A stretch of 64,000 nucleotides of DNA, taken from Nocardiopsis listeri NBRC 13360 (GTDB lineage Bacteria; Actinomycetota; Actinomycetes; Streptosporangiales; Streptosporangiaceae). Position numbers and translations under genes: made by a program. This document shows positions 47,032 to 57,179 of the stretch, piece after piece. Positions within the stretch are counted from its first letter, which is position 1; the number at the start of each line of letters is the position of its first letter. The stretch spans positions 48,161 to 112,160 of the forward strand of contig NZ_BCSH01000021.1 of assembly GCF_001570765.1 (NCBI RefSeq), read 5' to 3'. The notes below the pieces were generated by a model, which saw only the letters and a program-made list of their open reading frames with translations, searched no databases and had not been told where the DNA came from.

Positions 47032-47784
47032 TCAGCCGCCGAAGCCGGTCAGCTTCCAGATCCAGGAACCGATCACGGCACCGATGATGGGGCCGACGAT
47101 CGGGACCCAGGAGTATCCCCAGTCCGAGGGGCCCTTGCCTGCGATGGGCAGCAGGGCGTGCGCGATACGCGGGCCCAGGTCACGGGCCGGGTTGATGGCG
47201 TACCCGGTGGGGCCGCCCAGGGACAGACCGATCGCGAACACGAGCAGACCCACCATCAGCGGGGCCAGACCGTTGGCGAACAGGTCGGACAGCATGACGC
47301 CGCCCTCCGAGGACACGGCGTCGGCGTTGGCGCCGATGCCGAGGATGCCCAGGAGCAGCAGAGCGGTGCCGATGATCTCCGTGGTCAGGTTGAGGAGCGG
47401 CCTGCGCACCGCCGGGGCCGTGGCGAACACGCCCAGTTTGGAGTCCTGGTCATCGGTGTGCTCCCAGTGCGGGAGGTAGGCCAGGTACACCAGGACGGCA
47501 CCGACGAAGGCACCGGCGATCTGTGCGGCGATGTAACCGGGCACCAGCGCCCACTCGAAGTCGCCGATGCTGGCCATGCCCAGCGTGACCGCCGGGTTGA
47601 TGTGGGCGCCGCTGGTGGTGCCGACGACGTAGATGGCCATCGTGACCGCCATGCCCCAGCCGAAGGTCACGACGATCCAGCCCGCGCCCAGGGCCTTGGA
47701 CCGGGCGAGGGATACGCCCGCGACGACACCACATCCGAGAAGGGTGAGGATCGCTGTTCCGATGAATTCTGCGAGATAGACCAT
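47032..47784 (-). CDS. glpF: glycerol uptake facilitator (aquaglyceroporin)
   Basis: 250-residue MIP channel for passive glycerol entry. Both selectivity loops are intact: GAHINPAVT and GYAINPARDLGPR. The Asp after the second NPAR is the signature of glycerol facilitators rather than aquaporins. Six membrane segments and two half-helices. ATG 47784 with GGAG 8 nt upstream. It lies 240 bp downstream of glpK on the same strand, beyond a hairpin, so it is read by partial readthrough or its own promoter. Confidence 0.95.
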   Translation of the reverse strand: MVYLAEFIGTAILTLLGCGVVAGVSLARSKALGAGWIVVTFGWGMAVTMAIYVVGTTSGAHINPAVTLGMASIGDFEWALVPGYIAAQIAGAFVGAVLVYLAYLPHWEHTDDQDSKLGVFATAPAVRRPLLNLTTEIIGTALLLLGILGIGANADAVSSEGGVMLSDLFANGLAPLMVGLLVFAIGLSLGGPTGYAINPARDLGPRIAHALLPIAGKGPSDWGYSWVPIVGPIIGAVIGSWIWKLTGFGG

Positions 47785-47939
47785 GGGGATCTCCGCCCCC
47801 TTGACGGGGGCAGCCGGGTCACGGGTGTCACCTGGCCGGTGTGGCGGGAACCGCAGCGGATTCGCGCCGACACGGGCATAATCGGACACACCCGTCACAT
47901 TTGAATGGGGAGTGGGCACCTGGTCGGTGTCCCGGATCC

Positions 47940-47980
47940 GCGCCCCAAGGGTTCCAGTTCGCTCTGTCCCCTTGGGGCGC
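47940..47980 (-). terminator. hairpin downstream of glpK
   Basis: A 12-bp inverted repeat (47940-47951 with 47969-47980), 44 bp after the glpK stop. It separates glpK from glpF. Confidence 0.7.
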
Positions 47981-48023
47981 GGTCATACGTGAGGTGCGGG
48001 ACGACGGGCGTCCGCCCGTACGC

Positions 48024-49520
48024 TTAGGCGTTCTCGTGCTCGACCCAACCCAGGGTGCGCTCAACGGCCTTGTTCCAGTTGTGGTACTCGCGTTCACGAA
48101 CCGACGAATCCATCTTCGGGTTCCATTCGGCGGCCTTGTGCCAGTTGGCGCGCAGCGTCTCGATGTCGGGCCAGTAGCCCACGGCCAGACCGGCCGCGTA
48201 GGCCGCGCCCAGACACGTGGTCTCGGCGACCATCGGACGCACCACCTCGGCGTCGAGCACGTCGGACAGGATCTGCATGAGCAGGTTGTCCGCGGTCATG
48301 CCACCGTCGACCTTCAGGGTGGTCAGATCGATCTGCGAGTCGGCGTTCATGGCGTCGACGACCTCACGGGTCTGCCAGGCCGAGGCCTCCAGGACGGCGC
48401 GCGCGATGTGACCCTTGTTCACGTAACCGGTCAGACCGGCGATGACGCCGCGGGCGTCGCTGCGCCAGTGCGGGGCGAACAGACCGGAGAAGGCCGGAAC
48501 GATGTAGCAACCGCCGTTGTCGTCCACGGTGCGGGCCAGGGTCTCGATCTCCGGGGCGGAGGAGATCAGGCCGAGACTGTCGCGCAGCCACTGAACCAGG
48601 GAGCCGGTGACCGCGATGGAGCCCTCCAGCGCGTACACCGCCGGGGTGTCCCCGATCTTGTAGCCGAGGGTGGTGAGCAGCCCGTTCTCGGACTTGATGG
48701 GCTTGGTACCGGTGTTCATGACCAGGAACGTGCCGGTGCCGTAGGTGCCCTTGACGTCGCCCGGGTCGAAGCAGGTCTGACCGAACAGCGCTGCGTGCTG
48801 GTCGCCCAGCGAGGCGGCGACCGGGGTGCCGGCCAGGTAGCCGGTGGACTCGCCGTAGACCTCGGAGGAGGACCGGATCTCCGGCAGGAGGCTCGCCGGG
48901 ATGTCCATGGCCGCCAGGATCTCGTCGTCCCAGGCCAGGGTCTCCAGGTTCATCAGCATGGTGCGGCTGGCATTGGTGACGTCGGTGACGTGCTTACCGG
49001 TCAGCTTCCAGATCAGCCAGGTGTCCATGGTGCCGAACAGCAGCTCACCGCGGTCGGCGCGCTCGCGGACCCCCTCGACGTTGTCGAGGAGCCAGCGGAT
49101 CTTGGGGCCGGCGAAGTAGGTGGCCAGAGGCAGACCGCACTTGGGACGGAAGCGGTCCTGGCCCTCCTCGCCGCCGAGTTCACGGGCGAGCTCGTCGGTG
49201 CGGGTGTCCTGCCAGACGATCGCGTTGTAGACCGGCTCACCGGTCTCCTTGTCCCAGATCAGCGTGGTCTCACGCTGGTTGGTGATGCCGATGGCGGCGA
49301 TCTGGTCGGGGGTGATGTCGCTCTTTTCCAGCGACTTTTGGACGACGGCCTCGACGTTGTCCCAGATCTCCAGGGCGTCGTGCTCCACCCAACCCGGCTT
49401 GGGGAAGATCTGGCGGTGCTCACGTTGATCGACCGAGACGATGCGCCCGTCCTGGTCGAAGAGGATGCAGCGGCTCGACGTGGTGCCCTGGTCGATCGCG
49501 GCGATGTACTGCTGGCTCAT
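48024..49520 (-). CDS. glpK: glycerol kinase
   Basis: 498-residue FGGY-family kinase that phosphorylates glycerol to glycerol-3-phosphate. [19 protein letters not shown] is the N-terminal phosphate loop; [20 protein letters not shown] and [15 protein letters not shown] are FGGY signatures. ATG 49520 ([12 protein letters not shown]) is preferred to the open frame up to 49568. A GylR-type operator sits 77 bp upstream. It works with glpF and glpD. Confidence 0.96.
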   Translation of the reverse strand: MSQQYIAAIDQGTTSSRCILFDQDGRIVSVDQREHRQIFPKPGWVEHDALEIWDNVEAVVQKSLEKSDITPDQIAAIGITNQRETTLIWDKETGEPVYNAIVWQDTRTDELARELGGEEGQDRFRPKCGLPLATYFAGPKIRWLLDNVEGVRERADRGELLFGTMDTWLIWKLTGKHVTDVTNASRTMLMNLETLAWDDEILAAMDIPASLLPEIRSSSEVYGESTGYLAGTPVAASLGDQHAALFGQTCFDPGDVKGTYGTGTFLVMNTGTKPIKSENGLLTTLGYKIGDTPAVYALEGSIAVTGSLVQWLRDSLGLISSAPEIETLARTVDDNGGCYIVPAFSGLFAPHWRSDARGVIAGLTGYVNKGHIARAVLEASAWQTREVVDAMNADSQIDLTTLKVDGGMTADNLLMQILSDVLDAEVVRPMVAETTCLGAAYAAGLAVGYWPDIETLRANWHKAAEWNPKMDSSVREREYHNWNKAVERTLGWVEHENA

Positions 49521-49596
49521 CGGTCTCGCCTTCAGATGGACGTGGATGGGGACGGGGGGTCGGAACATGCGTTACAGCGGCCATTCCCGCATGACG

Positions 49597-49611
49597 TACG
49601 ACAATGACGTA
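49597..49611. promoter_or_regulatory. GylR-type operator upstream of glpK
   Basis: TACGACAATGACGTA differs by one base from a perfect TACGACA-A-TGTCGTA palindrome. It lies 77 bp upstream of glpK, in the 278-bp gap to the IclR gene. Confidence 0.75.
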
Positions 49612-49798
49612 TGATTAGGCGTTAGTTTCGACTGTGTTTCCTTCCCATGTCAAGAGCACGTGACGCAATCGTGTCGCGTGAGTCACAAGCTCTAGACCCA
49701 CCATCTCAGGCGAAGGCGGACACCAGAAGAACACCACTCCGGAAACCACGGTGAGCGCGGCTCGTGCGACGGGGCCGCGAGCGCGCTCGTGCCGGACC

Positions 49799-50587
49799 TC
49801 AGTACGGGGTCACACCCAGGTCGCGGGAGACCGCTCGGGCAGCGTCGCGGATGTAGGAGACCTGCTCCATGTCGGGGCGACCGGTCTCGTCACGCAGACG
49901 CTCGACCGCGCCGCGCACTCCGATCGCGCCGACGGTCACTCCGCGCCGGTCGCGGATGGGCGCGGCTATGGACACCTCGCCGTCGACGAGTTCCTCCACC
50001 TCCCATCCCCAGCCCTGTTCTCGGATCTCGTCCAGACCCGCCTCCAGGTCGGCCATGGTGGTGATCGTGTGACGGGTGAAGGCGGTGAGTTCCACGGGGG
50101 AGTCGGTCTCCACCGCGGCCACCTCCTCCGGAGCCGCCAAGGGATCGAAGGCCATCAGGACCTTGCCGATGGCCGTCGCGTGCAACGGCAGCAACGTGCC
50201 CACGTCCAGGATCTGGCGGGAGGAGTCGGGGCGGAAGACGTGGTGCACCACCAGCACCTGGTGCTTGTGCAGGGTGCCGATGCGCACGCTCTCCCCGCTG
50301 CGGGAGGCCAGGGTGTCGGCCCAGTTCAGGGCCCGGGTACGTAGTTCGTTGCCGTCCAGGTAGCGGGTGCCCAGACTGAGCATGCCCCCGCCCAGGCGAT
50401 AGCGGCTCGACTCCGGATCCTGTTCCACGAACCCCACGTGTTGCAGGGTGCGAAGGATGCCCAGGGCCGTGCCCTTGGGAAGTTGGAGGGATCGGGAGAT
50501 CTCGGCCAGGCTCAGTCCCCGGGCTCCACTGGCCAGCAACCGCAGGATCGCGGCGGCGCGTTCGATGGACTGGATTCTTCCCGGCAT
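49799..50587 (-). CDS. IclR-family regulator, GylR-like glycerol repressor
   Basis: 262 residues. The winged helix is IERAAAILRLLASGARGLSL, then AEISRSLQLPKGTALGILRT and LQHVGFVEQD. The effector domain has VRIGTLHKHQVLVVHHVFRP, LLPLHATAIGKVLMAFDP and GVTVGAIGVRGAVERL. In Streptomyces the IclR protein GylR controls the glycerol operon and its own gene; this protein occupies the same context. A TACGACAATGTCATA site covers its own promoter region. Effector is probably glycerol-3-phosphate (known for the pathway, inferred here). Confidence 0.9.
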   Translation of the reverse strand: MPGRIQSIERAAAILRLLASGARGLSLAEISRSLQLPKGTALGILRTLQHVGFVEQDPESSRYRLGGGMLSLGTRYLDGNELRTRALNWADTLASRSGESVRIGTLHKHQVLVVHHVFRPDSSRQILDVGTLLPLHATAIGKVLMAFDPLAAPEEVAAVETDSPVELTAFTRHTITTMADLEAGLDEIREQGWGWEVEELVDGEVSIAAPIRDRRGVTVGAIGVRGAVERLRDETGRPDMEQVSYIRDAARAVSRDLGVTPY

Positions 50588-50608
50588 TGCGGTGCTACCA
50601 CTCTCTAG

Positions 50609-50623
50609 TACGACAATGTCATA
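50609..50623. promoter_or_regulatory. GylR-type operator of the regulator's own promoter
   Basis: TACGACAATGTCATA lies 22 bp upstream of the IclR start. A minus-strand -10-like TACTAG (50605-50610) overlaps its edge with exactly the offset seen at glpD. Confidence 0.75.
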
Positions 50624-50734
50624 CGCCAGATGCTACTACGCGATGTGACGCTCGACACCTGCCGGCCCCGGGTGCACGGCGGATTCGGGCAAGTGTACCG
50701 AGGGGCCGGGCCGCTGACCTGCGGTCGGTTCCGA

Positions 50735-51739
50735 TCAGAGCTCGGCGACGGCCTTCGCTGCCGCCTTCGCCGCGTCCTCGATGTCGCTGTCGGTGATCTC
50801 CAGGCTCACGACCATCCGGACCCGGTCACCACCGCCCAACGCGCGCACCCCCTGTGCGGCGAACGCCTCCACGTACCGGCCGGCCTCGCCCCCGGGGGTG
50901 GTCACCAACACCATGTTGGTCCGCGCCACCGCCTCCAGGCCGGACAGCTCGCTCAGGAGTTCGGCCAGGCGAGTGGCCCGCTCGTGGTCCTCCACCATGC
51001 GTTCACGGTGGTGGCGCAGCGCGTACAGGGCGCCCGCCGCGATGACGCCCGCCTGACGCATACCGCCGCCGAGCAGCTTTCGACCGCGTCGGGCCCGCCG
51101 AATCGTGTCCGCGTCGCCTGCCACCGCCGAACCCACCGGTGCGCCCAGTCCCTTGGAGAAGCACACCGAAACCGTGTCGAAGCCCTCTGCCACCACGGCC
51201 GGCTCCACCTCCAGGTGTGCGGCGGCGTTCCACAGTCGCGCTCCGTCCAGGTGCGCCTTCAACCCGTGGGCGTGCGCGAACCCGGTGATCCGCCGCTGTT
51301 CCGCCAACGGCACCACCCGGCCGGAGAAGGTGTTCTCCAGCCACAGCAGTGCGGGATCCGCGCGGTGCACGTCGCCCAGCCCGGTGATCCAACCGTCGAG
51401 GAGTTCCCGTGCGGGGAACGGATCACCCGAGTACAGCCTCGGCAGGACCCGGGAGAGTACGACCGCCGCGCCCTGTTCGTCGCCGATGAGGTGGTGGTTC
51501 TCGTGCGCCCACACCTCCTCGCCGCTACGGGTCGACACCCAAAGTCCCAGCTGGTTGGCCATGTGACCGGAGGTGACGTAGAGGGCGGCCTCCTTGCCGA
51601 GCAGGGCGGCCGTCTCTTCCTCCAACTCACGCACGGTGGGGTCCTCGCCCCACACGTCGTCGCCGACCTCCGCCTCGGCCATGGCCAGGCGCATCCGCTT
51701 CGTGGGGCGGGTGAAGGTGTCCGAGCGCAGGTCGATCAT
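50735..51739 (-). CDS. low-specificity L-threonine aldolase family
   Basis: 334-residue fold-type I PLP enzyme that cleaves L-threonine or allo-threonine to glycine and acetaldehyde. [20 protein letters not shown] and [16 protein letters not shown] are hallmark starts. The PLP Lys is in [13 protein letters not shown], and [11 protein letters not shown] holds the Asp/Arg site. ATG 51739 has GGGGGA upstream; the frame is open to 51799. Monocistronic by position. Beta-eliminating relatives are an alternative. Confidence 0.9.
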   Translation of the reverse strand: MIDLRSDTFTRPTKRMRLAMAEAEVGDDVWGEDPTVRELEEETAALLGKEAALYVTSGHMANQLGLWVSTRSGEEVWAHENHHLIGDEQGAAVVLSRVLPRLYSGDPFPARELLDGWITGLGDVHRADPALLWLENTFSGRVVPLAEQRRITGFAHAHGLKAHLDGARLWNAAAHLEVEPAVVAEGFDTVSVCFSKGLGAPVGSAVAGDADTIRRARRGRKLLGGGMRQAGVIAAGALYALRHHRERMVEDHERATRLAELLSELSGLEAVARTNMVLVTTPGGEAGRYVEAFAAQGVRALGGGDRVRMVVSLEITDSDIEDAAKAAAKAVAEL

Positions 51740-51846
51740 GAGGGTCCCCCGGGGTGGCTGAGGTGGGCGCGGCGACGCGGAAGAGGTGGGTACGGCCATG
51801 ACGATACTGGGGACCCCGTCGCGGTGGCCTGCCCACCCGGTGTGGA

Positions 51847-52482
51847 TCAGCCCTCATCCGCCAGGCTCAGGGAGGCGTCGCCGTCGTGCAGGGCGTAGCG
51901 GCGGTACCAGGAGTTCAAGGTCCGGGTGCCGTGGCCGTCCAGCCGGGCCAGGATCTCGCGGGTGAACTCGACCGGTGCCGTCGCGGCGGCGGTGACCAGG
52001 TCACCGTCGGTGACGGCCAGTCGGGCCAGGTAACGGTGACCGCCCGCGTAGCCGGTGGTCGTGACCAGATCCTGTCGGCACACCCCGGTGTGGTCCCGGT
52101 AGTCGAGGAGGCCTTCGCGTGCGAGGCCGACCGTGGCCGATCCGATCGCCCCGACCGGAACCCCGGCGTCGAGGAAGATGCCGGCGGCGGAGGCCAACGG
52201 GGCCATGGTCTCGGGGGAGTGGTCCCACGCTTCCGATCCCGGGAGCACCAGCATCGCGCTCGCGGAGGGGATGAGCTGCGGCAACGTGAGGTCGGGCAGG
52301 AGGGTGAGGCCACCGGCGGTGGTCACGGGCGCTCCGGTCAGGCCCACGGTGACGATTTCGCGGCTCCCGAGCCCGAGTGGACCCAACCCCGAACGCACGT
52401 GCGCGACCGCGTGGCCGTACTGCCAGTCGGCCATCTGGTCGTAAACAGCGAGGTGGAGGGAGGTGCGGAGCTCTGCGTTCAT
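51847..52482 (-). CDS. DJ-1/PfpI-family protein lacking the nucleophile cysteine
   Basis: 211 residues. LHLAVYDQMADWQYGHAVAH opens a DJ-1/ThiJ fold. The nucleophile elbow, normally AICGAT with Cys, reads GAIGSATVGLAREGLLDYR, with Gly in the Cys position. The downstream DHTG remains, as in amidase-like members. It is therefore unlikely to work as protease, glyoxalase or deglycase by the usual mechanism. ATG 52482. Role is unknown; a binding or sensing function is possible. Confidence 0.8.
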   Translation of the reverse strand: MNAELRTSLHLAVYDQMADWQYGHAVAHVRSGLGPLGLGSREIVTVGLTGAPVTTAGGLTLLPDLTLPQLIPSASAMLVLPGSEAWDHSPETMAPLASAAGIFLDAGVPVGAIGSATVGLAREGLLDYRDHTGVCRQDLVTTTGYAGGHRYLARLAVTDGDLVTAAATAPVEFTREILARLDGHGTRTLNSWYRRYALHDGDASLSLADEG

Positions 52483-52943
52483 GGCAAGAGGTTGAAGTCT
52501 GGAAGGGCGGGGTGTCAATTTACGGATACCAGGGTTCTGGTGGCGGCTGCGCTCGCTTTCGGTTTTATTCGTGGGTGCCGTGAAAATACCGGTCTGGTGG
52601 TTCGGGTGGGAACTTGTCCAGATGACGGAGGGTGAGGAAGTAGGGATGAGGTGGAGGCCGGTAGGGGAAACGCCCGGCCGTGAGCGCGTGGTGCATGCGT
52701 GCTTCGGCGGATGTCGGGGCTCTTCTGGTTCTTCCTGGCCGCCGATTTGAACGACAACCCATGGGCGAGTCTCTGACCTTTCCGGTCGCGCACACGAAAA
52801 AGGGCTCAGCAGACGCTGCAATGTCTCCTGAGCCCCACACGCCCTGAATTCCAAGCTGCGATTACTAAGAAAGCAGGATCAATGACGAATCCTGGAGGGC
52901 GAGGGTGTCCCGCTGTCGCGGGAGCGCGTGGCCGGCTGAGGGG
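52483..52943. other. 461-bp gap containing a candidate small RNA region
   Basis: No protein gene is supported here. 52483-52800 has an uneven composition and a minus-strand TTGACA about 40 bp upstream of the DJ-1 gene. The segment 52802-52900 is treated separately as a candidate structured RNA or 3' UTR ending in a classical terminator. Confidence 0.5.
52802..52900 (-). ncRNA. candidate small RNA or structured 3' UTR with terminator
   Basis: Reading the minus strand, a small hairpin CAGGAT/ATCCTG (52874-52894) is followed about 40 nt later by a long hairpin. That hairpin pairs GGGCTCAG, AGAC with GTCT, CTGAGCCC (52802-52835), and TTTTT follows directly. This is one of very few terminators in the window with a T-run. 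The segment between the hairpins is A/T-richer than its surroundings. It starts about 45 bp after the 52944 gene stop, so it may be that gene's 3' UTR rather than an independent RNA. Confidence 0.4.
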
Positions 52944-53495
52944 TCAGTTGCGGATGGCGATGAGGATCGCGCTCGTCCACAGGGCGACGGCGGCGCTCAC
53001 GCAGACGCCCGCGATGACCATTTCCAGGGCCGCGCCGGTGAGGACGGCGACGAAACCGGCGATCGCCAGCAGGCACAGGGCCGCCGCCGTCCAGAGGTAC
53101 TGCCTCTGATCGAAGAGTGGGGCGAGGGGGAAGAAGTGCAGTCCCACGATCAGCGCGATCGTGGGCGGCAGGAAGATCAGCTGGTCGGTGCGCACCAGGG
53201 CGAACACCGCCGCCGCGATCAGAACGATCTGGGTGATGTTGACCACGCCCACCCAGCGGTTCCACGAACGTGGAAGGACGCGCTCGCGTCGTCGATGACC
53301 CTGGCTCGCGTAGCGAATCCCCTGGAGGATCACCAGGAGGGACACCAACGCGGACACGATCATGGCCAGGAGCGGGGCCTGACTCAGGTTCCCCCATCCC
53401 GCCACAGCCCAGATGAAGGCGAAGACGCTGAGGATGATGATCCCCTGGCGTCGGATCCGGTCGTCCAGGAGCTGAGGTTCTGTGGTCGCAGGCAC
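52944..53495 (-). CDS. membrane protein of unknown function
   Basis: 183 residues with six hydrophobic segments (about residues 18-35, 42-58, 85-100, 106-122, 133-150, 156-178). A basic loop YASQGHRRRERVLPRSWNRW sits after segment 2, and ITQIVLIAAAVFALVRTDQL shows the helix style. No family is recognised. GTG 53495. It probably forms one transcription unit ending at the terminator at 52802-52835. Confidence 0.7.
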   Translation of the reverse strand: MPATTEPQLLDDRIRRQGIIILSVFAFIWAVAGWGNLSQAPLLAMIVSALVSLLVILQGIRYASQGHRRRERVLPRSWNRWVGVVNITQIVLIAAAVFALVRTDQLIFLPPTIALIVGLHFFPLAPLFDQRQYLWTAAALCLLAIAGFVAVLTGAALEMVIAGVCVSAAVALWTSAILIAIRN

Positions 53496-53639
53496 GCGAT
53501 CACCCTACGGGCGGAGCGTGTCGTTTCATTGCCGTGAGCAGGGCCGGTTCCGGCCGGCGCGTCCCGCGAGCACCGATTTCAGGCCTGTGACCTGCGTCTC
53601 CGTCACAGAACCTCACCTGTGTGTTCACAGGACCTCACA

Positions 53640-53654
53640 AATGGTATTACCATT
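53640..53654. promoter_or_regulatory. FadR/GntR-type operator AATGGTATTACCATT
   Basis: Perfect 7-1-7 palindrome with the TGGT-N3-ACCA core typical of FadR-subfamily GntR regulators (compare PdhR and LldR sites). It lies 81 bp upstream of the gluconate permease start and is the probable target of the regulator encoded at 55151-55861. Confidence 0.75.
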
Positions 53655-53734
53655 CTCGGAGCCTGGTCCAAGAGCAGGTCAAGGCGGTACTCGGTGTCCG
53701 CCACGTCCCACCCCGCCCAGTGGAAGGCTCCGTC

Positions 53735-55111
<1,377 letters not shown>

Positions 55112-55150
55112 GTGGAACGGGCCATGGTCGCCGGGCGACCCGAACGCGGC

Positions 55151-55861
55151 TCACCCCTGCGGGGGGCGGGTGTCCTTCAACGCGTCGGAGACCTCGGTGA
55201 CGATGGCCCGCATCGCCGCCTCCGCCACGTCCGGCAGCCCGTCCCGGATGGCCTGCGCCACCGCCGTGTGCAGGCGCAACGCCTCCGGGCGCGGCTGGTG
55301 CGGCATCAGGTCGTAGGAGGTGCGGCCGACCAGGACCTCGGTCACCACGTCCGAGAGCCCGGCCAGCATCTCGTTGCCGGACAGTTCCAGGATGCGCCGG
55401 TGGAACGTGACGTCCAGGTCCATGAACGTGTCGAGCTTGCCGGCCCGACCGGTCAGTGTCATCTGTTCGGCCAGCACCACCAGCCGGGCCCGCTCGTCGG
55501 CGGGGCCGCGTTCGGCGGCCAGGGCCGCGGCGCCCGGTTCCACGGCCGCGCGCAGTTCGTTCAGGGATCGCAGCTGGTCCATGCGGGCGTCTCCGGCCAG
55601 GCGCCAGCGGATCAGCTGCGGGTCGAACACGCTCCAGTCGCGCCGGGGCCGGACCCGGATGCCGGTGCGGGGGCGGCTGACCACCAGGCCCATGGACTCC
55701 AGGACCCGCACCGCCTCGCGGGCGACCGTCCGAGAGACCCCGAATCCATCTTCCAACCCGCTCAGCGTGAAGGTGTGACCGCAGGCGTACTCGCCCGCGG
55801 CGATCGCCGGGCCGAGCACCGCCAGCACCCGGTTGTGCAACGTGCGGTGCGTCGTGCCCAT
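55151..55861 (-). CDS. GntR/FadR-family regulator of gluconate genes
   Basis: 236 residues. The winged helix is THRTLHNRVLAVLGPAIAAG, then LSGLEDGFGVSRTVAREAVR and VLESMGLVVSRPRTG. The FCD effector domain follows with ELRAAVEPGAAALAAER, FMDLDVTFHRRILELSGNEM and HTAVAQAIRDG; the acidic and His residues are the usual metal/ligand site. Location between gntP and gntK, and a FadR-type palindrome before gntP, support gluconate-responsive repression. It is divergent from gntK by 133 bp. Confidence 0.9.
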   Translation of the reverse strand: MGTTHRTLHNRVLAVLGPAIAAGEYACGHTFTLSGLEDGFGVSRTVAREAVRVLESMGLVVSRPRTGIRVRPRRDWSVFDPQLIRWRLAGDARMDQLRSLNELRAAVEPGAAALAAERGPADERARLVVLAEQMTLTGRAGKLDTFMDLDVTFHRRILELSGNEMLAGLSDVVTEVLVGRTSYDLMPHQPRPEALRLHTAVAQAIRDGLPDVAEAAMRAIVTEVSDALKDTRPPQG

Positions 55862-55994
55862 CGGCGGTCCCTCGTACTTCCCGGTTCTGCTGCTTCGGCC
55901 GCTATGGGCCGGGGGTCAGCCTGAAGCCTAACGGGAACGATTGATAACACTATTGGTGGTGCCGCCGAGTGGCGGGCCACGAGACGGAGAGACC

Positions 55995-56510
55995 ATGCAC
56001 TTTGTCTTCATGGGTGTGTCCGGTAGCGGCAAGACGAGTGTGGCCCAGCGGGTCGCGGTCCGTCTCGGGCTGCCCTTCGCCGAGGCCGACGACTTCCACC
56101 CCGAGGCCAACATCCGCAAGATGGAGTCGGGGGTGCCCCTGACCGACGAGGACCGTGGGCCATGGCTGCGTGAACTGGCCCGCTGGATCGGTGCGAACGA
56201 CGCCCTGGGCGAGTCCACCGTGATGGCCTGTTCGGCGCTCAAACGCGACTACAGGGACCTGCTGAGGGCCGGGGCCTCGGATGTGCACTTCCTCCACCTG
56301 CACGGAACACAGGAGGTGATCTGGGAGAGGCTCGACGCCCGAGAGGACCACTTCATGCCGTCGGGGCTGCTGCTCTCCCAGATGCAGACCCTGGAACGGC
56401 TCGGCCCGGACGAGGCCGGCCGGGAACTCGACGTGCGCGAGGACCTGGACACGCTGACATCGCAGGCCCTGGAGTACGTGGGGGAGCGGATGGGGGCCAC
56501 GGGGGTCTGA
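55995..56510 (+). CDS. gntK: gluconokinase
   Basis: 171-residue P-loop kinase that makes 6-phosphogluconate for the pentose phosphate pathway. Walker A GVSGSGKTSVAQRV, then FAEADDFHPEANIRKMESGV with the substrate-binding Asp/His, MACSALKRDYRDLLR, and REDHFMPSGLLLSQMQTLE (lid). ATG 55995 with GGAGAG upstream; the open frame to 55941 is ignored. The divergent gap contains ATTGATAACACTATTGG, an imperfect dyad that might bind the regulator. Confidence 0.95.
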   Translation: MHFVFMGVSGSGKTSVAQRVAVRLGLPFAEADDFHPEANIRKMESGVPLTDEDRGPWLRELARWIGANDALGESTVMACSALKRDYRDLLRAGASDVHFLHLHGTQEVIWERLDAREDHFMPSGLLLSQMQTLERLGPDEAGRELDVREDLDTLTSQALEYVGERMGATGV

Positions 56511-56605
56511 TCCGTCCCGCTCCGTTACGTCATGCCACGGCCACGGTCCGTTGTGTGGCATTACTCCACTTGTGCAGTGGGGCGCGGCACGCGACCCTGT
56601 TCGTC

Positions 56606-57100
56606 ATGCAAGACTCCCAACCGTCCCCCACCGCCACCGCGTCCCGCCCCTTCAGCGTGGTGCCCCCGCCCCGGAAGAGCCTTCTGGCCCCGGCCCACCC
56701 GGGAGTGCGTCCCCCGCTGGACGTGCGTCAGACCTGTGTCCTGATGTTCGTCGCCGCGGCCCTGTACGGCCTGCTCGCCTACCTGGTCGGGAGCATGCTT
56801 TCCGAAGGCGTCCACGCGAGCGTGACGACCGAATTGTGGCTGCTGCTCGTGATGGCGGCCCTGGTCGGCCTCGGCCTGGTCGCGCTGGCACTGCCGGTCC
56901 GTCGAGCCGGTCACGTGCTCTGGCGGGCCTCCCAGATCGGTTCACTGTTCGCCTTCGGTACCGCGCTGTTCACGCTGTTCCTGGCGGCTTGGCTCGCCGA
57001 CACCCCGCTGATGCTGGCGGGGACCGTGGCGGCGCTCTCCGCGATCGTCCTCAACATCGCGCTGTGGAGCACCAACGTGCGTCGCTGGTGCCACGAGTAG
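56606..57100 (+). CDS. four-helix membrane protein of unknown function
   Basis: 164 residues. A proline-rich cytosolic N-terminus of about 45 residues leads to four hydrophobic segments (about 46-66, 76-96, 105-127, 133-153). CVLMFVAAALYGLLAYLVGS begins the membrane part. No family is recognised. ATG 56606 has no ribosome-binding site; an upstream GTG/ATG at 56555 in the same frame adds 17 residues. Ends at a shared terminator. Confidence 0.65.
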   Translation: MQDSQPSPTATASRPFSVVPPPRKSLLAPAHPGVRPPLDVRQTCVLMFVAAALYGLLAYLVGSMLSEGVHASVTTELWLLLVMAALVGLGLVALALPVRRAGHVLWRASQIGSLFAFGTALFTLFLAAWLADTPLMLAGTVAALSAIVLNIALWSTNVRRWCHE

Positions 57101-57126
57101 CACCAGGCCACTCCACTTCGACAAAG

Positions 57127-57165
57127 GGCCCGGCGGGTTTTGAACGAACCGTTCCCCGCCGGGCC
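57127..57165. terminator. bidirectional terminator
   Basis: A perfect 11-bp stem (57127-57137 with 57155-57165) lies between the convergent genes ending at 57100 and 57180, with AAAG and TT flanks. Confidence 0.75.
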
Positions 57166-57179
57166 TTCCCCATGTCCGG

